DNA of 64,000 nt from the NCBI GenBank assembly GCA_016719895.1, contig JADJYG010000016.1, positions 118,396 to 182,395 of the forward strand. The letters are read 5' to 3'. The notes beneath the pieces are model-generated. The model was not told where the DNA came from and ran no database searches. It saw nothing but the letters and a program-made list of their open reading frames with translations. Source of the DNA: Saprospirales bacterium (GTDB lineage Bacteria; Bacteroidota; Bacteroidia; Chitinophagales; Saprospiraceae). Below, one piece after another: positions 36,473 to 44,648 of this stretch (its first letter is position 1; every line of letters begins with the position of its first letter). The translations under genes and the position numbers were made by a program.

Positions 36473-36925
36473 TTATTTTTTATGATACAACAAGGTTTCT
36501 TTCGCCGGCGTACACAGTTTCAATTGGGTATCTGTCACTTCATACCGGTTGGCGTTCCGGAGCAGGTTGGTGACGGCAGCGGCCTGTTCCATAATCCCCT
36601 CGCCGGTACAAAAGATCAGGGTGGAGTTGATACCGCCGAACTGGATCTTGCAGTATTTGTCGGCCGTGTAGGTACCAAAGATGGAATTGCAGCCGTCGGT
36701 GCCGTTGAACTGCCCGGTGTCGGTCAGGGTCAGCAGGATTTCCGGTTTAGCGGGCGGATTCCCCGTGATAACCGTTTTTAACGCGTTTTCCGGGCCGTAT
36801 TTTTCCAACACCCAGGTCTGGTATAATTTGGTTTTGTCGCAATTGCAGCCAACTGCGAGCGCCAGGGCAAACAACGCCGCAAAGGGCAGGGAAAAACGGC
36901 AGCATGGTTTCTTTTTCATATTCAT
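36473..36925 (-). CDS. META-domain (HslJ-like) lipoprotein
   Basis: This 150-residue protein has a signal segment ending in ALAVGC (lipobox-like) and a META/HslJ-type domain. The domain signs are TWVLEKYG near the start, the glycine/asparagine turn FNGTDGCNSIFGTYT, and late EQAAAVTNLLRNANRYEVTD leading to a C-terminal LKLCT strand. META domains occur in HslJ and in secreted proteins of unclear biochemical role, often tied to stress or antibiotic tolerance. It is the second gene of a four-gene minus-strand set. Confidence 0.8.
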   Translation of the reverse strand: MNMKKKPCCRFSLPFAALFALALAVGCNCDKTKLYQTWVLEKYGPENALKTVITGNPPAKPEILLTLTDTGQFNGTDGCNSIFGTYTADKYCKIQFGGINSTLIFCTGEGIMEQAAAVTNLLRNANRYEVTDTQLKLCTPAKETLLYHKK

Positions 36926-37015
36926 TTATTTAAAGGTAGTTAGGTGGATTGGTTTTCCTGGTGAATTGGGCAGGGAGGCGGTTCTCGTCCGCTCCCCTGC
37001 CCAATCTGATCGACG

Positions 37016-37717
37016 CTATTGCGGTTTCGGCTGTGGCACAACGATCCGGGGCAAGGTGCGGATGCCGGCATTTTCCAGAATGGCAATATCCGTTGCGATC
37101 AGGCATTTCAAGCGGGTGGGCCGTATGATATAATGTACGGAAATACAAAAGTCCCTGTTGGCGTCGCAACAAATCACCGCGGGATAATAGGTCCTGCAGA
37201 ATTTATTGGCCAGGTTTTGAAAGACGCAGAGGTAGGCCTCGAAATTGTCGAGGCAGCAGTCCAGGTCACAGGGCGTTGGCGGGGGTGGCGGCGGCGGAAT
37301 GACGATGTCGTTGGCCGGCGTCAGGTCGATGACGTGTTCCTTGCGGGTGGCCGAGTTGACGAGGCGCAGAAACGTGGCGGAATCGCGGACCACCAGCGTG
37401 GAGGTGTAGGTATCCGCCTGACTGGTTTTTTTGTCCTGCACCCGGATGGCGCCGAGCAGCAAGCCTTCCCGGAGTCGGCCGGCCGAAACCTGCAAGGTGT
37501 CGGTTTCGTTTCTGGCTTTCAGAATGGTGACGGTGGCGTTTTCGTCTTCATAAATATCCGTTTTCGGCGCAAATGCAGCGCCTTCGTTTTTCAACAGCGC
37601 TGCCAGTTCGGTTTTGGCCAGTTCCAGCTCGGAAGGAGGGCTGGGTTGCTTTTGATTGCAGGACAGAAAAAGCACGGACGCGATAAGGACAGACATGGAG
37701 AGACAGGTCGTTTTCAT
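37016..37717 (-). CDS. lipoprotein with cysteine-rich C-terminal half, unknown function
   Basis: This 233-residue protein opens with a signal peptide and lipobox-like FLSC. A charged region follows, then a polyproline linker (IVIPPPPPPPTP) and a second half rich in cysteine (CDLDCCLDNFEAYLC, then VICCDANRDFC). No family is recognised. It is the first gene of the run, with a candidate -7 element 74 bases upstream. Together with the two following lipoproteins it suggests a periplasm- or surface-facing complex, but that is inference. Confidence 0.7.
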   Translation of the reverse strand: MKTTCLSMSVLIASVLFLSCNQKQPSPPSELELAKTELAALLKNEGAAFAPKTDIYEDENATVTILKARNETDTLQVSAGRLREGLLLGAIRVQDKKTSQADTYTSTLVVRDSATFLRLVNSATRKEHVIDLTPANDIVIPPPPPPPTPCDLDCCLDNFEAYLCVFQNLANKFCRTYYPAVICCDANRDFCISVHYIIRPTRLKCLIATDIAILENAGIRTLPRIVVPQPKPQ

Positions 37718-37751
37718 TTGTACAGCATTTAATGGTTAAGAACAGGTTTCC

Positions 37752-37778
37752 GCGCACAGGGCAACGCGTCGCCCTGCG
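37752..37778. repeat. hairpin in the leader of the lipoprotein operon
   Basis: The arms GCGCACAGGGC and GCCCTGCGC pair with a two-base bulge. The hairpin lies between the candidate -7 element at 37791-37798 and the first start codon at 37717, so it would be in the 5' untranslated region. Confidence 0.5.
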
Positions 37779-37790
37779 CTTCTTTGGCTC

Positions 37791-37798
37791 CAAAAATA
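37791..37798 (-). promoter_or_regulatory. -7 promoter element of the lipoprotein operon (TATTTTTG)
   Basis: This is a perfect TAnnTTTG match on the minus strand, 74 bases upstream of the first gene of the lipoprotein/DoxX run. Confidence 0.4.
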
Positions 37799-37974
37799 AG
37801 GGTTAAAACCGCTGCTCCCGAAGGGTTAATGGAATATTAATTGACTTTTAAGCGCCCTGCTCCTGCTGTGGCATCCAATACATCGCGGCGGGAAGTGTTT
37901 GGCCATCTGGGTCTTGAAGGCAGTCGATTATTCCGGGAAATCTTTTTCCTGATCCCCGTGTTTGAATATCGACG

Positions 37975-37982
37975 TATTTTTG
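37975..37982 (+). promoter_or_regulatory. -7 promoter element of the MNT-HEPN pair (TATTTTTG)
   Basis: This perfect TAnnTTTG match lies 19 bases before the ATG at 38001. It falls inside the longer open frame beginning at 37962, which is why I choose 38001 as the start. Confidence 0.5.
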
Positions 37983-38000
37983 TGCAAAATTCAGGCTTTT

Positions 38001-38324
38001 ATGAAAAAGCGCGACAAGATTCTTCAGGAGGCAAAAGCCCGTTTGGTCGCAGCCTTCGGCGACAAGATCAAGGATGTTATTTTGTTCGGTTCGCGGGCCT
38101 GGGGCAAGCCACACCGCTGGTCGGACTGGGATTTTGTGGTGGTGGTCAGGGGGGAGTATGATTGGAAAACAGTTCGAGCCATTCGATACATTATGGCTGA
38201 TATTGATTTGGACTACGACGTTTTCACGCAGACGTTAGTGGTTTCTGATTACGAATTGCAACACACTTTTCGCGGTTATGAACCAATATTTGTAAAGGCG
38301 CTTTCAAAAGGTATTTACGCATGA
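38001..38324 (+). CDS. MNT-type nucleotidyltransferase domain protein (probable antitoxin)
   Basis: This 107-residue protein is a minimal nucleotidyltransferase. The signature GSRAWGKPHRWSDWDF (residues 30-45) contains the GS-x-SDxD catalytic motif with D42 and D44; a third acidic residue lies in DLDYDVF (about 69-75). Family members transfer AMP to a partner HEPN protein, neutralising it. The frame extends upstream to 37962, but a -7 promoter element inside that extension favours 38001. The stop overlaps the next start (ATGA), indicating translational coupling with the HEPN gene. The order antitoxin then toxin, and the overlap, fit an MNT-HEPN module; activity is inferred. Confidence 0.85.
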   Translation: MKKRDKILQEAKARLVAAFGDKIKDVILFGSRAWGKPHRWSDWDFVVVVRGEYDWKTVRAIRYIMADIDLDYDVFTQTLVVSDYELQHTFRGYEPIFVKALSKGIYA

Positions 38325-38728
38325 TGACCTCCGAACAACGCAATCATTTGATACACATGCGAATTGAACAAGCGGAAAAAGCCATTACGCAAGTTGAATT
38401 TTGTTTGAAGAACAATCAGCTTGACATGGCCGCTAACCGGGTCTATTACGGGATGTTTTATGCCCTGCTTGCACTCGGTTTGCTGAAAGGGTTTGAAACT
38501 TCGAAACACCTTCAGTTGATTGGTTGGTTCAATAAGACTTTTGTGTTCACGGAGGTTTTCCCAAAACAATTTACCCGGTTACTCAAAGACGCCTTTGACA
38601 CACGTACAGACGCCGATTACAAGGTGAATAAGATTCCTACTGCCACTGAGATAGAAGCATCGCTTGCCGATATGAAACTCTTCATCTCCACCATCAAAGC
38701 CTGGATCGAAGCTCACCCGGCCACCTGA
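38321..38728 (+). CDS. HEPN domain protein (probable toxin partner of MNT)
   Basis: This 135-residue all-helical protein fits the HEPN family: AANRVYYGMFYALLALGLL (helix with the conserved NRxYYxMF pattern), then ETSKHLQLI, and the late DADYKV motif. Many HEPN proteins are RNases using an R-x4-6-H motif. Here no such motif sits in the usual late helix; the only R-x4-H is N-terminal (RNHLIH), so ribonuclease activity is uncertain. It overlaps the MNT gene by four bases. Alternative roles for such pairs include a two-part nucleotidyltransferase without toxicity. Confidence 0.8.
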   Translation: MMTSEQRNHLIHMRIEQAEKAITQVEFCLKNNQLDMAANRVYYGMFYALLALGLLKGFETSKHLQLIGWFNKTFVFTEVFPKQFTRLLKDAFDTRTDADYKVNKIPTATEIEASLADMKLFISTIKAWIEAHPAT

Positions 38729-38798
38729 ATTTTTTCGGGTCAGCGCACTTCCCAGCCAGGCGGGAAGGGCTTCGCCATCCGGGCTTTGAAGCGTTTTT

Positions 38799-41700
38799 TC
38801 ACTCTTCCTTCACCCTGACCACATCCACCCCCGACTCCCGCACCAGCCGGTTCAACGCCGGCAATTCCCGTTCCTGAACGGCGGTCCATTTTGCCAGTTC
38901 GGCATCGATCAGGCCAAACAACATGTCCCGGACCTCCAGAGCCTGGTTGGTCGGCGGGAAATCGCCGGTGGCAGCCAGTTCCATGAGGTTACCGAGTTTG
39001 TCGTTGAGCCGCACGGGATAGTTGAGGGGGTCCTGGCCGGAGCGGTTTTTGGTTTGGTACAAAGACTGTTCTACGGCCGTCAGGAGCGAATCGACGTTCT
39101 GCATGCGCTGGCGCAGGGGCTTCAAACGCTCCTCTCCGGGCAGCCGGTCGGCCAGGCTTTTCATTTGCGCGCGCAGGTCGCGGATATGCCCGATTGCCGT
39201 GTGCATGTCCGACAGTTTGTCCGAACAGTCTTTGACGAAGGCAAACTGCCGCTGGAAATCTTCCGGGCGGGCGCCGGCGCGCGGGTCTGGCAGCAGGGTA
39301 AAAGTTGCTTCGGCGCTTTGGTTGCCCACGGTGAGCCGTACGCGGTAGTCGCCCGGCATGGCGCGCGGGCCGCCGAGGTTGGTGGACCACAGGATGAGGC
39401 CTTCGAATTTTTTCGCGCCGGGATAGCGCAGGTCCCACACGAAGCGGTTGCCGCCGGCCTTCAGTCCGGCGAGTTTATCGTCTTTGCTTTGGTTGGAGAA
39501 GACCCGCACCACGGCGCCGGCGGCGTCCAGGATTTCGAGGCGGACGCTGTCTTTTTCCCCGGGTTTGTTTTGTAAATAAAAATGGATCATCACGCCGCCG
39601 GGGTGGTTGGCGCCTGCCGTTTTGAGGCCCGGCGCCTGGCGGCCATCCATCCGGTACGACGGCATCGGCTCGAAAAGGTGAAAGGTTTTGTCGCGCAGAC
39701 CGGCCGTGATCTGGTGCAATACGGTAAGGTCGTCGATGATCCACAAGCTGCGGCCCTGGGTGGCGGCGATCAGGTTGTCGTTTTTGACGGTCAGGTCGGT
39801 GATGGGCACGATGGGCAGGTTGAGCCGGAAGGGCTGCCAGTTGGCGCCGTCGTCAAAACTGAGGTACATACCGGCTTCAGTACCGCAGTAGAGCAGGCCG
39901 GGGCGTTTGGGGTCGGCGCGCAATACGCGGGTAAAATGACCGGGATCGATGCCGCCGGCAATCTTGCGCCAGTTGCGGCCGTAGTCGGCGGTGTGGAAGA
40001 GGTAGGGCCGGTAGTCGCCCGATTTGTAGGAAGTAGCGGCCAGGTAGAGGCCGCCTTTGCGGAAGGGGTCAGGTTCGACGCTGTTGACCATGCACCATTG
40101 GGGCAGTGCGGCGGGCGTGACGTTAGTCCAGCTGGCGCCGCCGTCGCGGCTGACGTGCACCAGGCCGTCGTCGCTGCCGGTCCAGAGCAGGCCGGGCTCG
40201 TAGGGCGACTCGCAGGCGGCGAAGATCGTGCAGTAATATTCCACGCTGGTGTTGTCCTGGGTAATTGGTCCGCCCGACGATTTCTGGCGTTCGCGGTTGT
40301 TGGTGGTCAGGTCGGGGCTGATGGTTTGCCAGCTTTGGCCTTCGTCGGTACTGAGGTGCAGGTGGTTGGAGCAGGCGTAGAGTTTGTTGGGGTCGTTGGT
40401 GGAAAAGAACAGCGGGAAATTCCACTGGAAGCGGTACTTGGCGTCTTCGGCGCCGTGGCCCATGTTGTCTTCGGGCCAGACGTTGATGGCGCGCGACGAG
40501 CGGCGTGCGTGGTCCACCCGGCTGAGGTAGCCGTGGTATTCGCCGCCGTATACGATGTCATCGTTTTTGGGGTCCACGGCAATATGCCCCGATTCGCCGC
40601 CGGCAGTGGGTTCCCAGTCGCGTTCGGTAATGGAAGCGCCCTCGGTGCGGTGGCGGATGCGGACGGTGGAGTTGTCCTGCTGGGCTACATAAATGCGGTA
40701 GGGGAAGGCATTGTCGGTCGTCACGCGGTAAAACTGCGCGGTAGGCTGGTTGTGATAGGTGCTCCAGGTGTCGCCGCCGTCGGTGCTGACCTGGGCGCCG
40801 CCGTCGTCGCCGATGATCAGGCGGCGCGGGTCGTCGGGGGCGATCCAGAGGTCGTGGTGGTCGCCGTGAGGGGCATAGCGGCTGGTAAAGGATTTGCCGC
40901 CGTCTTTGGAAACGTGGTAGGCCACATTGACCACGTACACCTTGTCGGCGTCGCGGGTGTCGGCATAGATGCGGGTATAATACCAGGCGCGCTGGCGGAG
41001 GTTGCGGTCGTCGTTGAGTTTGACCCATTTTTTGCCGCCGTCGTCGGAGCGGAATACGCCGCCGTTTTCGGCTTCCACGATAGCCCAGACGCGCTGGGGG
41101 TTGGCGGGCGACACGGCCACGCCGATGATGCCGATGGTATCTTTTTGCGGCAGCCCTTCGTTGCGGGTGATTTCGGCCCAGGTGTCGCCGCCGTCGGTAC
41201 TTTTCCAGAGGCCCGATCCGGCGCCGCCGCTGCTGAGGCTATAGGGCGTGCGGCGCACGCGCCAGGTGCTGGCGTAGAGGATGCGCGGGTTGGTGGGGTC
41301 CAGGCAGAGGTCGACGGCGCCGGCGTCGGCATTGGCAAACAGGATGCGCTCCCAGGTTTTGCCGCCGTCGCGGGAGCGGTACACGCCGCGTTCGTCGGAG
41401 GCTTTGTACAGGTCGCCCAGCACGGCGGCATACACCAGCTCGGGGTTGGCGGGGTGCACGCGGATGCGGGGGATGTGGCGGCTGTTCTGGAGGCCGGCGA
41501 AGGTCCAGGTCTGGCCGGCGTCGGTGCTGCGCCACAAGCCGGAACCGGAGCTGACATTGCCGCGCACGGTCACTTCGCCGCCGCCGGCGTACAGTACATT
41601 GGGGTCGGATGGGGCCACTTCGATGGCGCCGACGGAGCCGCCGAAGAAGCCGTCGGAGATGTTTTCCCAGGTCCGGCCGCCGTCGCGGGTGCGCCACACG

Positions 41701-41921
41701 CCGCCGCCGGTGCCGCCGAAATAGAATAGGTTGGGCTGACCCGCCACGCCGGTGACGGCCGCCGAACGGCCGCCGCGAAACGGGCCGATGCAACGCCATT
41801 CGAGGGCGTTGTAGAGCGATTCGTCGAAGGCTGCAGTGGGCGCTGGCGCCGGTTTGGTTTTTTGTGCGGACACCGGGAGGGAAAGCGTCAGCGCTAAAAT
41901 GGACAGGAGGAGGATTCGCAT
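38799..41921 (-). CDS. secreted BNR/sortilin-type beta-propeller protein
   Basis: This 1,040-residue protein has a clear signal peptide (MRILLLSILALTLSLPVSAQ). The first 750 residues form beta-propellers with about eleven Asp-box/BNR motifs of the type TRDGGRTWENI, STDGGDTWAEI and SRDGGASWTNV. The final 250 residues contain a beta-sandwich stretch and a helical segment (CSDKLSDMHTAIGHIRDLRA). Such proteins are often labelled glycosyl hydrolase in databases, but no sialidase catalytic set is visible, so a hydrolase role is unproven. No T9SS tail is present. It is monocistronic and convergent with the MNT-HEPN pair. Confidence 0.85.
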   Translation of the reverse strand: MRILLLSILALTLSLPVSAQKTKPAPAPTAAFDESLYNALEWRCIGPFRGGRSAAVTGVAGQPNLFYFGGTGGGVWRTRDGGRTWENISDGFFGGSVGAIEVAPSDPNVLYAGGGEVTVRGNVSSGSGLWRSTDAGQTWTFAGLQNSRHIPRIRVHPANPELVYAAVLGDLYKASDERGVYRSRDGGKTWERILFANADAGAVDLCLDPTNPRILYASTWRVRRTPYSLSSGGAGSGLWKSTDGGDTWAEITRNEGLPQKDTIGIIGVAVSPANPQRVWAIVEAENGGVFRSDDGGKKWVKLNDDRNLRQRAWYYTRIYADTRDADKVYVVNVAYHVSKDGGKSFTSRYAPHGDHHDLWIAPDDPRRLIIGDDGGAQVSTDGGDTWSTYHNQPTAQFYRVTTDNAFPYRIYVAQQDNSTVRIRHRTEGASITERDWEPTAGGESGHIAVDPKNDDIVYGGEYHGYLSRVDHARRSSRAINVWPEDNMGHGAEDAKYRFQWNFPLFFSTNDPNKLYACSNHLHLSTDEGQSWQTISPDLTTNNRERQKSSGGPITQDNTSVEYYCTIFAACESPYEPGLLWTGSDDGLVHVSRDGGASWTNVTPAALPQWCMVNSVEPDPFRKGGLYLAATSYKSGDYRPYLFHTADYGRNWRKIAGGIDPGHFTRVLRADPKRPGLLYCGTEAGMYLSFDDGANWQPFRLNLPIVPITDLTVKNDNLIAATQGRSLWIIDDLTVLHQITAGLRDKTFHLFEPMPSYRMDGRQAPGLKTAGANHPGGVMIHFYLQNKPGEKDSVRLEILDAAGAVVRVFSNQSKDDKLAGLKAGGNRFVWDLRYPGAKKFEGLILWSTNLGGPRAMPGDYRVRLTVGNQSAEATFTLLPDPRAGARPEDFQRQFAFVKDCSDKLSDMHTAIGHIRDLRAQMKSLADRLPGEERLKPLRQRMQNVDSLLTAVEQSLYQTKNRSGQDPLNYPVRLNDKLGNLMELAATGDFPPTNQALEVRDMLFGLIDAELAKWTAVQERELPALNRLVRESGVDVVRVKEE

Positions 41922-42281
41922 GACATGAATTGTTTGGGGCGAAGAAAAGAAAAATCAGGAACTTTGGCAGGGCTTTGTATCGTGGAAACATTCAAAAAGC
42001 GCCAATGAAATACTTCAATCTATTTAAAAAAGCGCAAAACGAGCCGAGAGCCGGATCTTTTGGCTGGACGGCCAGCTCGCCGGATATCGTGATAAAATTT
42101 AAAACGGCTTGCGCGCTGGCAAACCAGCATGTCGATTCTGTTTAAAAGCCAGGCCGACGCGTTGCGGCTGCCCAAATGCTTGCGGCCCAAACCCCACGAA
42201 GACCGAACGAAGTATAATAAAAATGCTGCAAACTATATCCATCAATTGCCAACGGGTATTGTGCACTAAACACACCACGCC
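41922..42281. other. intergenic region between divergent genes
   Basis: These 360 bases separate the minus-strand BNR gene and the plus-strand KdpD-like gene. Only a short open frame (42005-42145) is seen. No consensus -7 element was found close to the kinase start. Confidence 0.4.
42005..42145 (+). CDS. possible small hypothetical protein upstream of the kinase gene
   Basis: A 46-residue open frame (MKYFNLFKKAQNEPRAGSFG...) precedes the KdpD-like gene by 136 bases. It has no recognised family, signal peptide or ribosome-binding feature, and could be chance. Confidence 0.2.
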   Translation: MKYFNLFKKAQNEPRAGSFGWTASSPDIVIKFKTACALANQHVDSV

Positions 42282-43352
42282 ATGCGCCTGACCCGCACCC
42301 CCATCCGGCAGTCTGCCCTCAGCACCCTCGCAGTGGTGGTGGCGGCGGCGGCGTGTTACCCGTTTGCCGAGGTAATCGGTTACCGGGCGGTGGCCCTGAT
42401 TCTGATGTTTGTGGTATCGGTATTGGCCATGCGCCTGAGTTTGTACCCGGTATTGCTGGCGGCGGTGCTGAGCGCGGCGATTTGGGACTTTTTCTTTATC
42501 CCCCCGTATTTTACGTTTCACGTCAACGACCCGGCCGATGCGCTGATGCTGGCTATGTATTTTATCATCGCCCTGCTCAACGGCGTGCTGACCGCCCGCA
42601 TCCGCCGTTTTGAAAAAACCGCCCTCGATGAAGAAGCCCGGGCCAACACCCTGAAGCTGTACGACACCCTGTTCCAGTCGCTCACCCATGAATTGCGTAC
42701 CCCCATCGCCACGATTCTCGGCGCCTCCGACAACCTGCTCGATAAAGACTCCAACCTGGACAAAAGCGCCCAAAAAGCACTTTACGGTGAAATTAACACC
42801 GCCGCCGAACGGCTTAACCGCCTGACCAACGACTTACTGAATCAATCCAGGCTCGACTCGGGGTTTATCCGCCCGAAACTCGACTGGTGCGATGCCGGCG
42901 AACTGATTTACACCGTCATCAACCGCCTGGGGCCGGTTCTGAGCGAACGCCGCGTGTCGGTACAACTTCCGGAAAATCTCCCGCTGGTGCGGCTGGACTT
43001 CGGCTTGATGGAACAGGTCCTGCACAACATCGTACTCAACGCCGCCAACCACACCCCGGAAGGCGGAACGATCGATATCGAAGCAGCTTACCGTGAAGGG
43101 GCGTTTTACCTGGCGGTTGCCGATTCGGGAAGCGGATTTCCGGCGGCGGAGCTCGACCGCGTATTTGAAAAATACCACCGCTTTTCCCCGCACAAAACCA
43201 ACGGCATCGGGCTGGGCCTTTCTATTGCCAAAGGCTTTGTCGGCGCGCACGGCGGCGCCATAAAAGCGGAAAACATCCCCGGCGGCGGCGCCAGGATCAG
43301 TATCCGGATTCCAAGCGAAGCCGGCTTTTTAGAACATTCTGCCCATGAATAA
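42282..43352 (+). CDS. kdpD: KdpD-like sensor histidine kinase, short form
   Basis: This 356-residue membrane kinase corresponds to the C-terminal half of KdpD. Residues 12-105 hold the DUF4118 transmembrane region with the typical IWDFFFIPPYFTFHVNDPAD. Residues 128-195 are the dimerisation/phosphoacceptor domain (LTHELRTPIATILG, phospho-His at H136). Residues about 235-345 are the ATPase domain with N box HNIVLNAANHTPEGG and G boxes VADSGSGFPAAELD and GIGLGLSIAKGF. The cytoplasmic N-terminal KdpD sensor and USP domains, and the GAF domain, are absent. The next gene overlaps its end by eight bases and encodes a KdpE-like regulator. The context (Kup and a porin downstream) suggests control of potassium uptake, although kdpFABC is not in the window. 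Confidence 0.88.
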   Translation: MRLTRTPIRQSALSTLAVVVAAAACYPFAEVIGYRAVALILMFVVSVLAMRLSLYPVLLAAVLSAAIWDFFFIPPYFTFHVNDPADALMLAMYFIIALLNGVLTARIRRFEKTALDEEARANTLKLYDTLFQSLTHELRTPIATILGASDNLLDKDSNLDKSAQKALYGEINTAAERLNRLTNDLLNQSRLDSGFIRPKLDWCDAGELIYTVINRLGPVLSERRVSVQLPENLPLVRLDFGLMEQVLHNIVLNAANHTPEGGTIDIEAAYREGAFYLAVADSGSGFPAAELDRVFEKYHRFSPHKTNGIGLGLSIAKGFVGAHGGAIKAENIPGGGARISIRIPSEAGFLEHSAHE

Positions 43353-44028
43353 TCCATCCATTTTGGTCATCGACGACGAGCCGCAAATCCGAAAGTTGCT
43401 CGACATTACGCTGAGCGCCCAACAATTTCGCGTACAGGGGGCCAGCACCGGCAAGGAAGGCATGATCGCCGCGGCCATGCACCCGCCCGACCTGATCCTG
43501 CTGGATCTGGGTTTGCCCGATGAAGACGGACAATCGGTCCTGATCCGGCTGCGCGAATGGTATACCCGCCCGGTCATCATCCTGTCGGCCAGGAGCAGCG
43601 AGGAAGACATTGTAAAAGCCCTGGACAACGGCGCGAATGATTACCTGGTAAAGCCCTTTCGGGCAGGCGAATTGCTGGCGCGTATCCGCTCGGCTCTGCG
43701 CTCGGCCCGCCAGGAAGAAAACACGCCGGTGCAAACCTTCGGCCTGCTGACCATCGACTTCACGGCCCATACGGTGCGCAAAGGCGATGAACCGGTGCAC
43801 CTGACCGCTACAGAATACAGCCTGCTCCTGCTGCTGGCCCAAAACGAAGGCCGGGTACTGACCCATCAATTCATCCTGCGCGAAATATGGGGCCCGGCGT
43901 ATACCACCCAGTCGCAATACCTGCGCGTGTATGTGGGTCAGCTGCGAAAAAAAATAGAAGACGACCCCAACCAACCCAAACTGATCCTGACGGAATCGGG
44001 CGTGGGATACCGGTTTGTGGGGGGGTGA
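43345..44028 (+). CDS. kdpE: KdpE-like response regulator (OmpR family)
   Basis: This 227-residue regulator has a receiver domain (residues 4-115; DD at 10-11, phospho-acceptor D54 in LILLDLGLPDEDG, conserved lysine in VKPFRAGEL). A winged-helix DNA-binding domain occupies about 130-227 (TEYSLLLLLAQNEGRVLTHQ, then SQYLRVYVGQLRKKIEDD and GVGYRFVG). The recognition region closely follows KdpE. It overlaps the kinase gene, so the two form a coupled two-component pair. Likely targets are the downstream potassium genes, but no operator could be identified with confidence. Confidence 0.92.
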   Translation: MNNPSILVIDDEPQIRKLLDITLSAQQFRVQGASTGKEGMIAAAMHPPDLILLDLGLPDEDGQSVLIRLREWYTRPVIILSARSSEEDIVKALDNGANDYLVKPFRAGELLARIRSALRSARQEENTPVQTFGLLTIDFTAHTVRKGDEPVHLTATEYSLLLLLAQNEGRVLTHQFILREIWGPAYTTQSQYLRVYVGQLRKKIEDDPNQPKLILTESGVGYRFVGG

Positions 44029-44142
44029 TTTGTTGATTTGTTGTTGGGTGATTTTTATAAAATTTTTATGCGGACCGGCCGCTCTTTTAGCGCCTGCTTA
44101 TCCCGTATCCGCAACCTTTGCCCCCAAATTTTAAACGGGAAT

Positions 44143-44646
44143 ATGAAACTTCAGACACAAATCCGGCTCGGGATGTGCTTTTTACTGGCCTTGCTGATGG
44201 TGACGGGTGGAGCGGCCATATTTTTCCTCCGCGAGTCGGAGCGCGACGCCGCCGCCATGGAGACGATCGTCATCGTTTGCCTGCTGCTGGCCGGTACGTT
44301 CGCGCTGAATTTTCCGGCAGTGCTCACCCGGCCGCTCCGCCAGATCACCGACGATATCCGGGAAATTGCCGGCGGTCAGTATGATCGCCGGGTGTTTTCT
44401 GAAACGCACGATGAATTCGGAGAAATTGCCGGCGCCGTCAACCACCTCACGGCCAATCTGGAAGCATCTGCCCGTCCGCACCCGGTAAAAGCGCCCCTGG
44501 CAGCGCTGAAACGCCACGCAGAACAACTGGAGGAACAATCGTTTGCCCGGCTGAGCCCGGAGCAGTTGATGATCATTGCACGAATCAAATCGGATTGCCA
44601 GCGCCTGTTGCAATCCGCCGGCAATCAACCCGGTGAAAAAATTTAA
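44143..44646 (+). CDS. HAMP plus DHp-like membrane protein lacking an ATPase domain
   Basis: I place the start at the ATG at 44143, giving 167 residues; the open frame reaches 44038 but the extra 35 residues are not membrane- or signal-like. Two transmembrane helices (about 10-29 and 41-60) bracket a very short outside loop. A HAMP domain follows (LTRPLRQITDDIREIAGGQY, about 61-108). Residues 112-155 resemble a dimerisation/phosphoacceptor helix pair: HPVKAPLAALKRHAEQLEE aligns with the HELRTPL-type box, keeping a histidine (H113), then LSPEQLMIIARIKSDCQRLL. The protein ends where the ATPase domain should begin. It may modulate or accept phosphate from the KdpD-like kinase; that is inference. 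Kup starts two bases after its stop. Confidence 0.7.
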   Translation: MKLQTQIRLGMCFLLALLMVTGGAAIFFLRESERDAAAMETIVIVCLLLAGTFALNFPAVLTRPLRQITDDIREIAGGQYDRRVFSETHDEFGEIAGAVNHLTANLEASARPHPVKAPLAALKRHAEQLEEQSFARLSPEQLMIIARIKSDCQRLLQSAGNQPGEKI

Positions 44647-44648
44647 CC

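Noticed and set aside
39582..41729. A 715-residue plus-strand open frame opposite the BNR protein gene
   Set aside because: The minus strand has a signal peptide and eleven BNR motifs; the plus frame has only glycine/valine/alanine-rich sequence.
38799..41921. Sialidase or glycoside hydrolase
   Set aside because: Asp-box repeats alone define the fold, not the activity; no sialidase arginine triad or other catalytic set could be identified.
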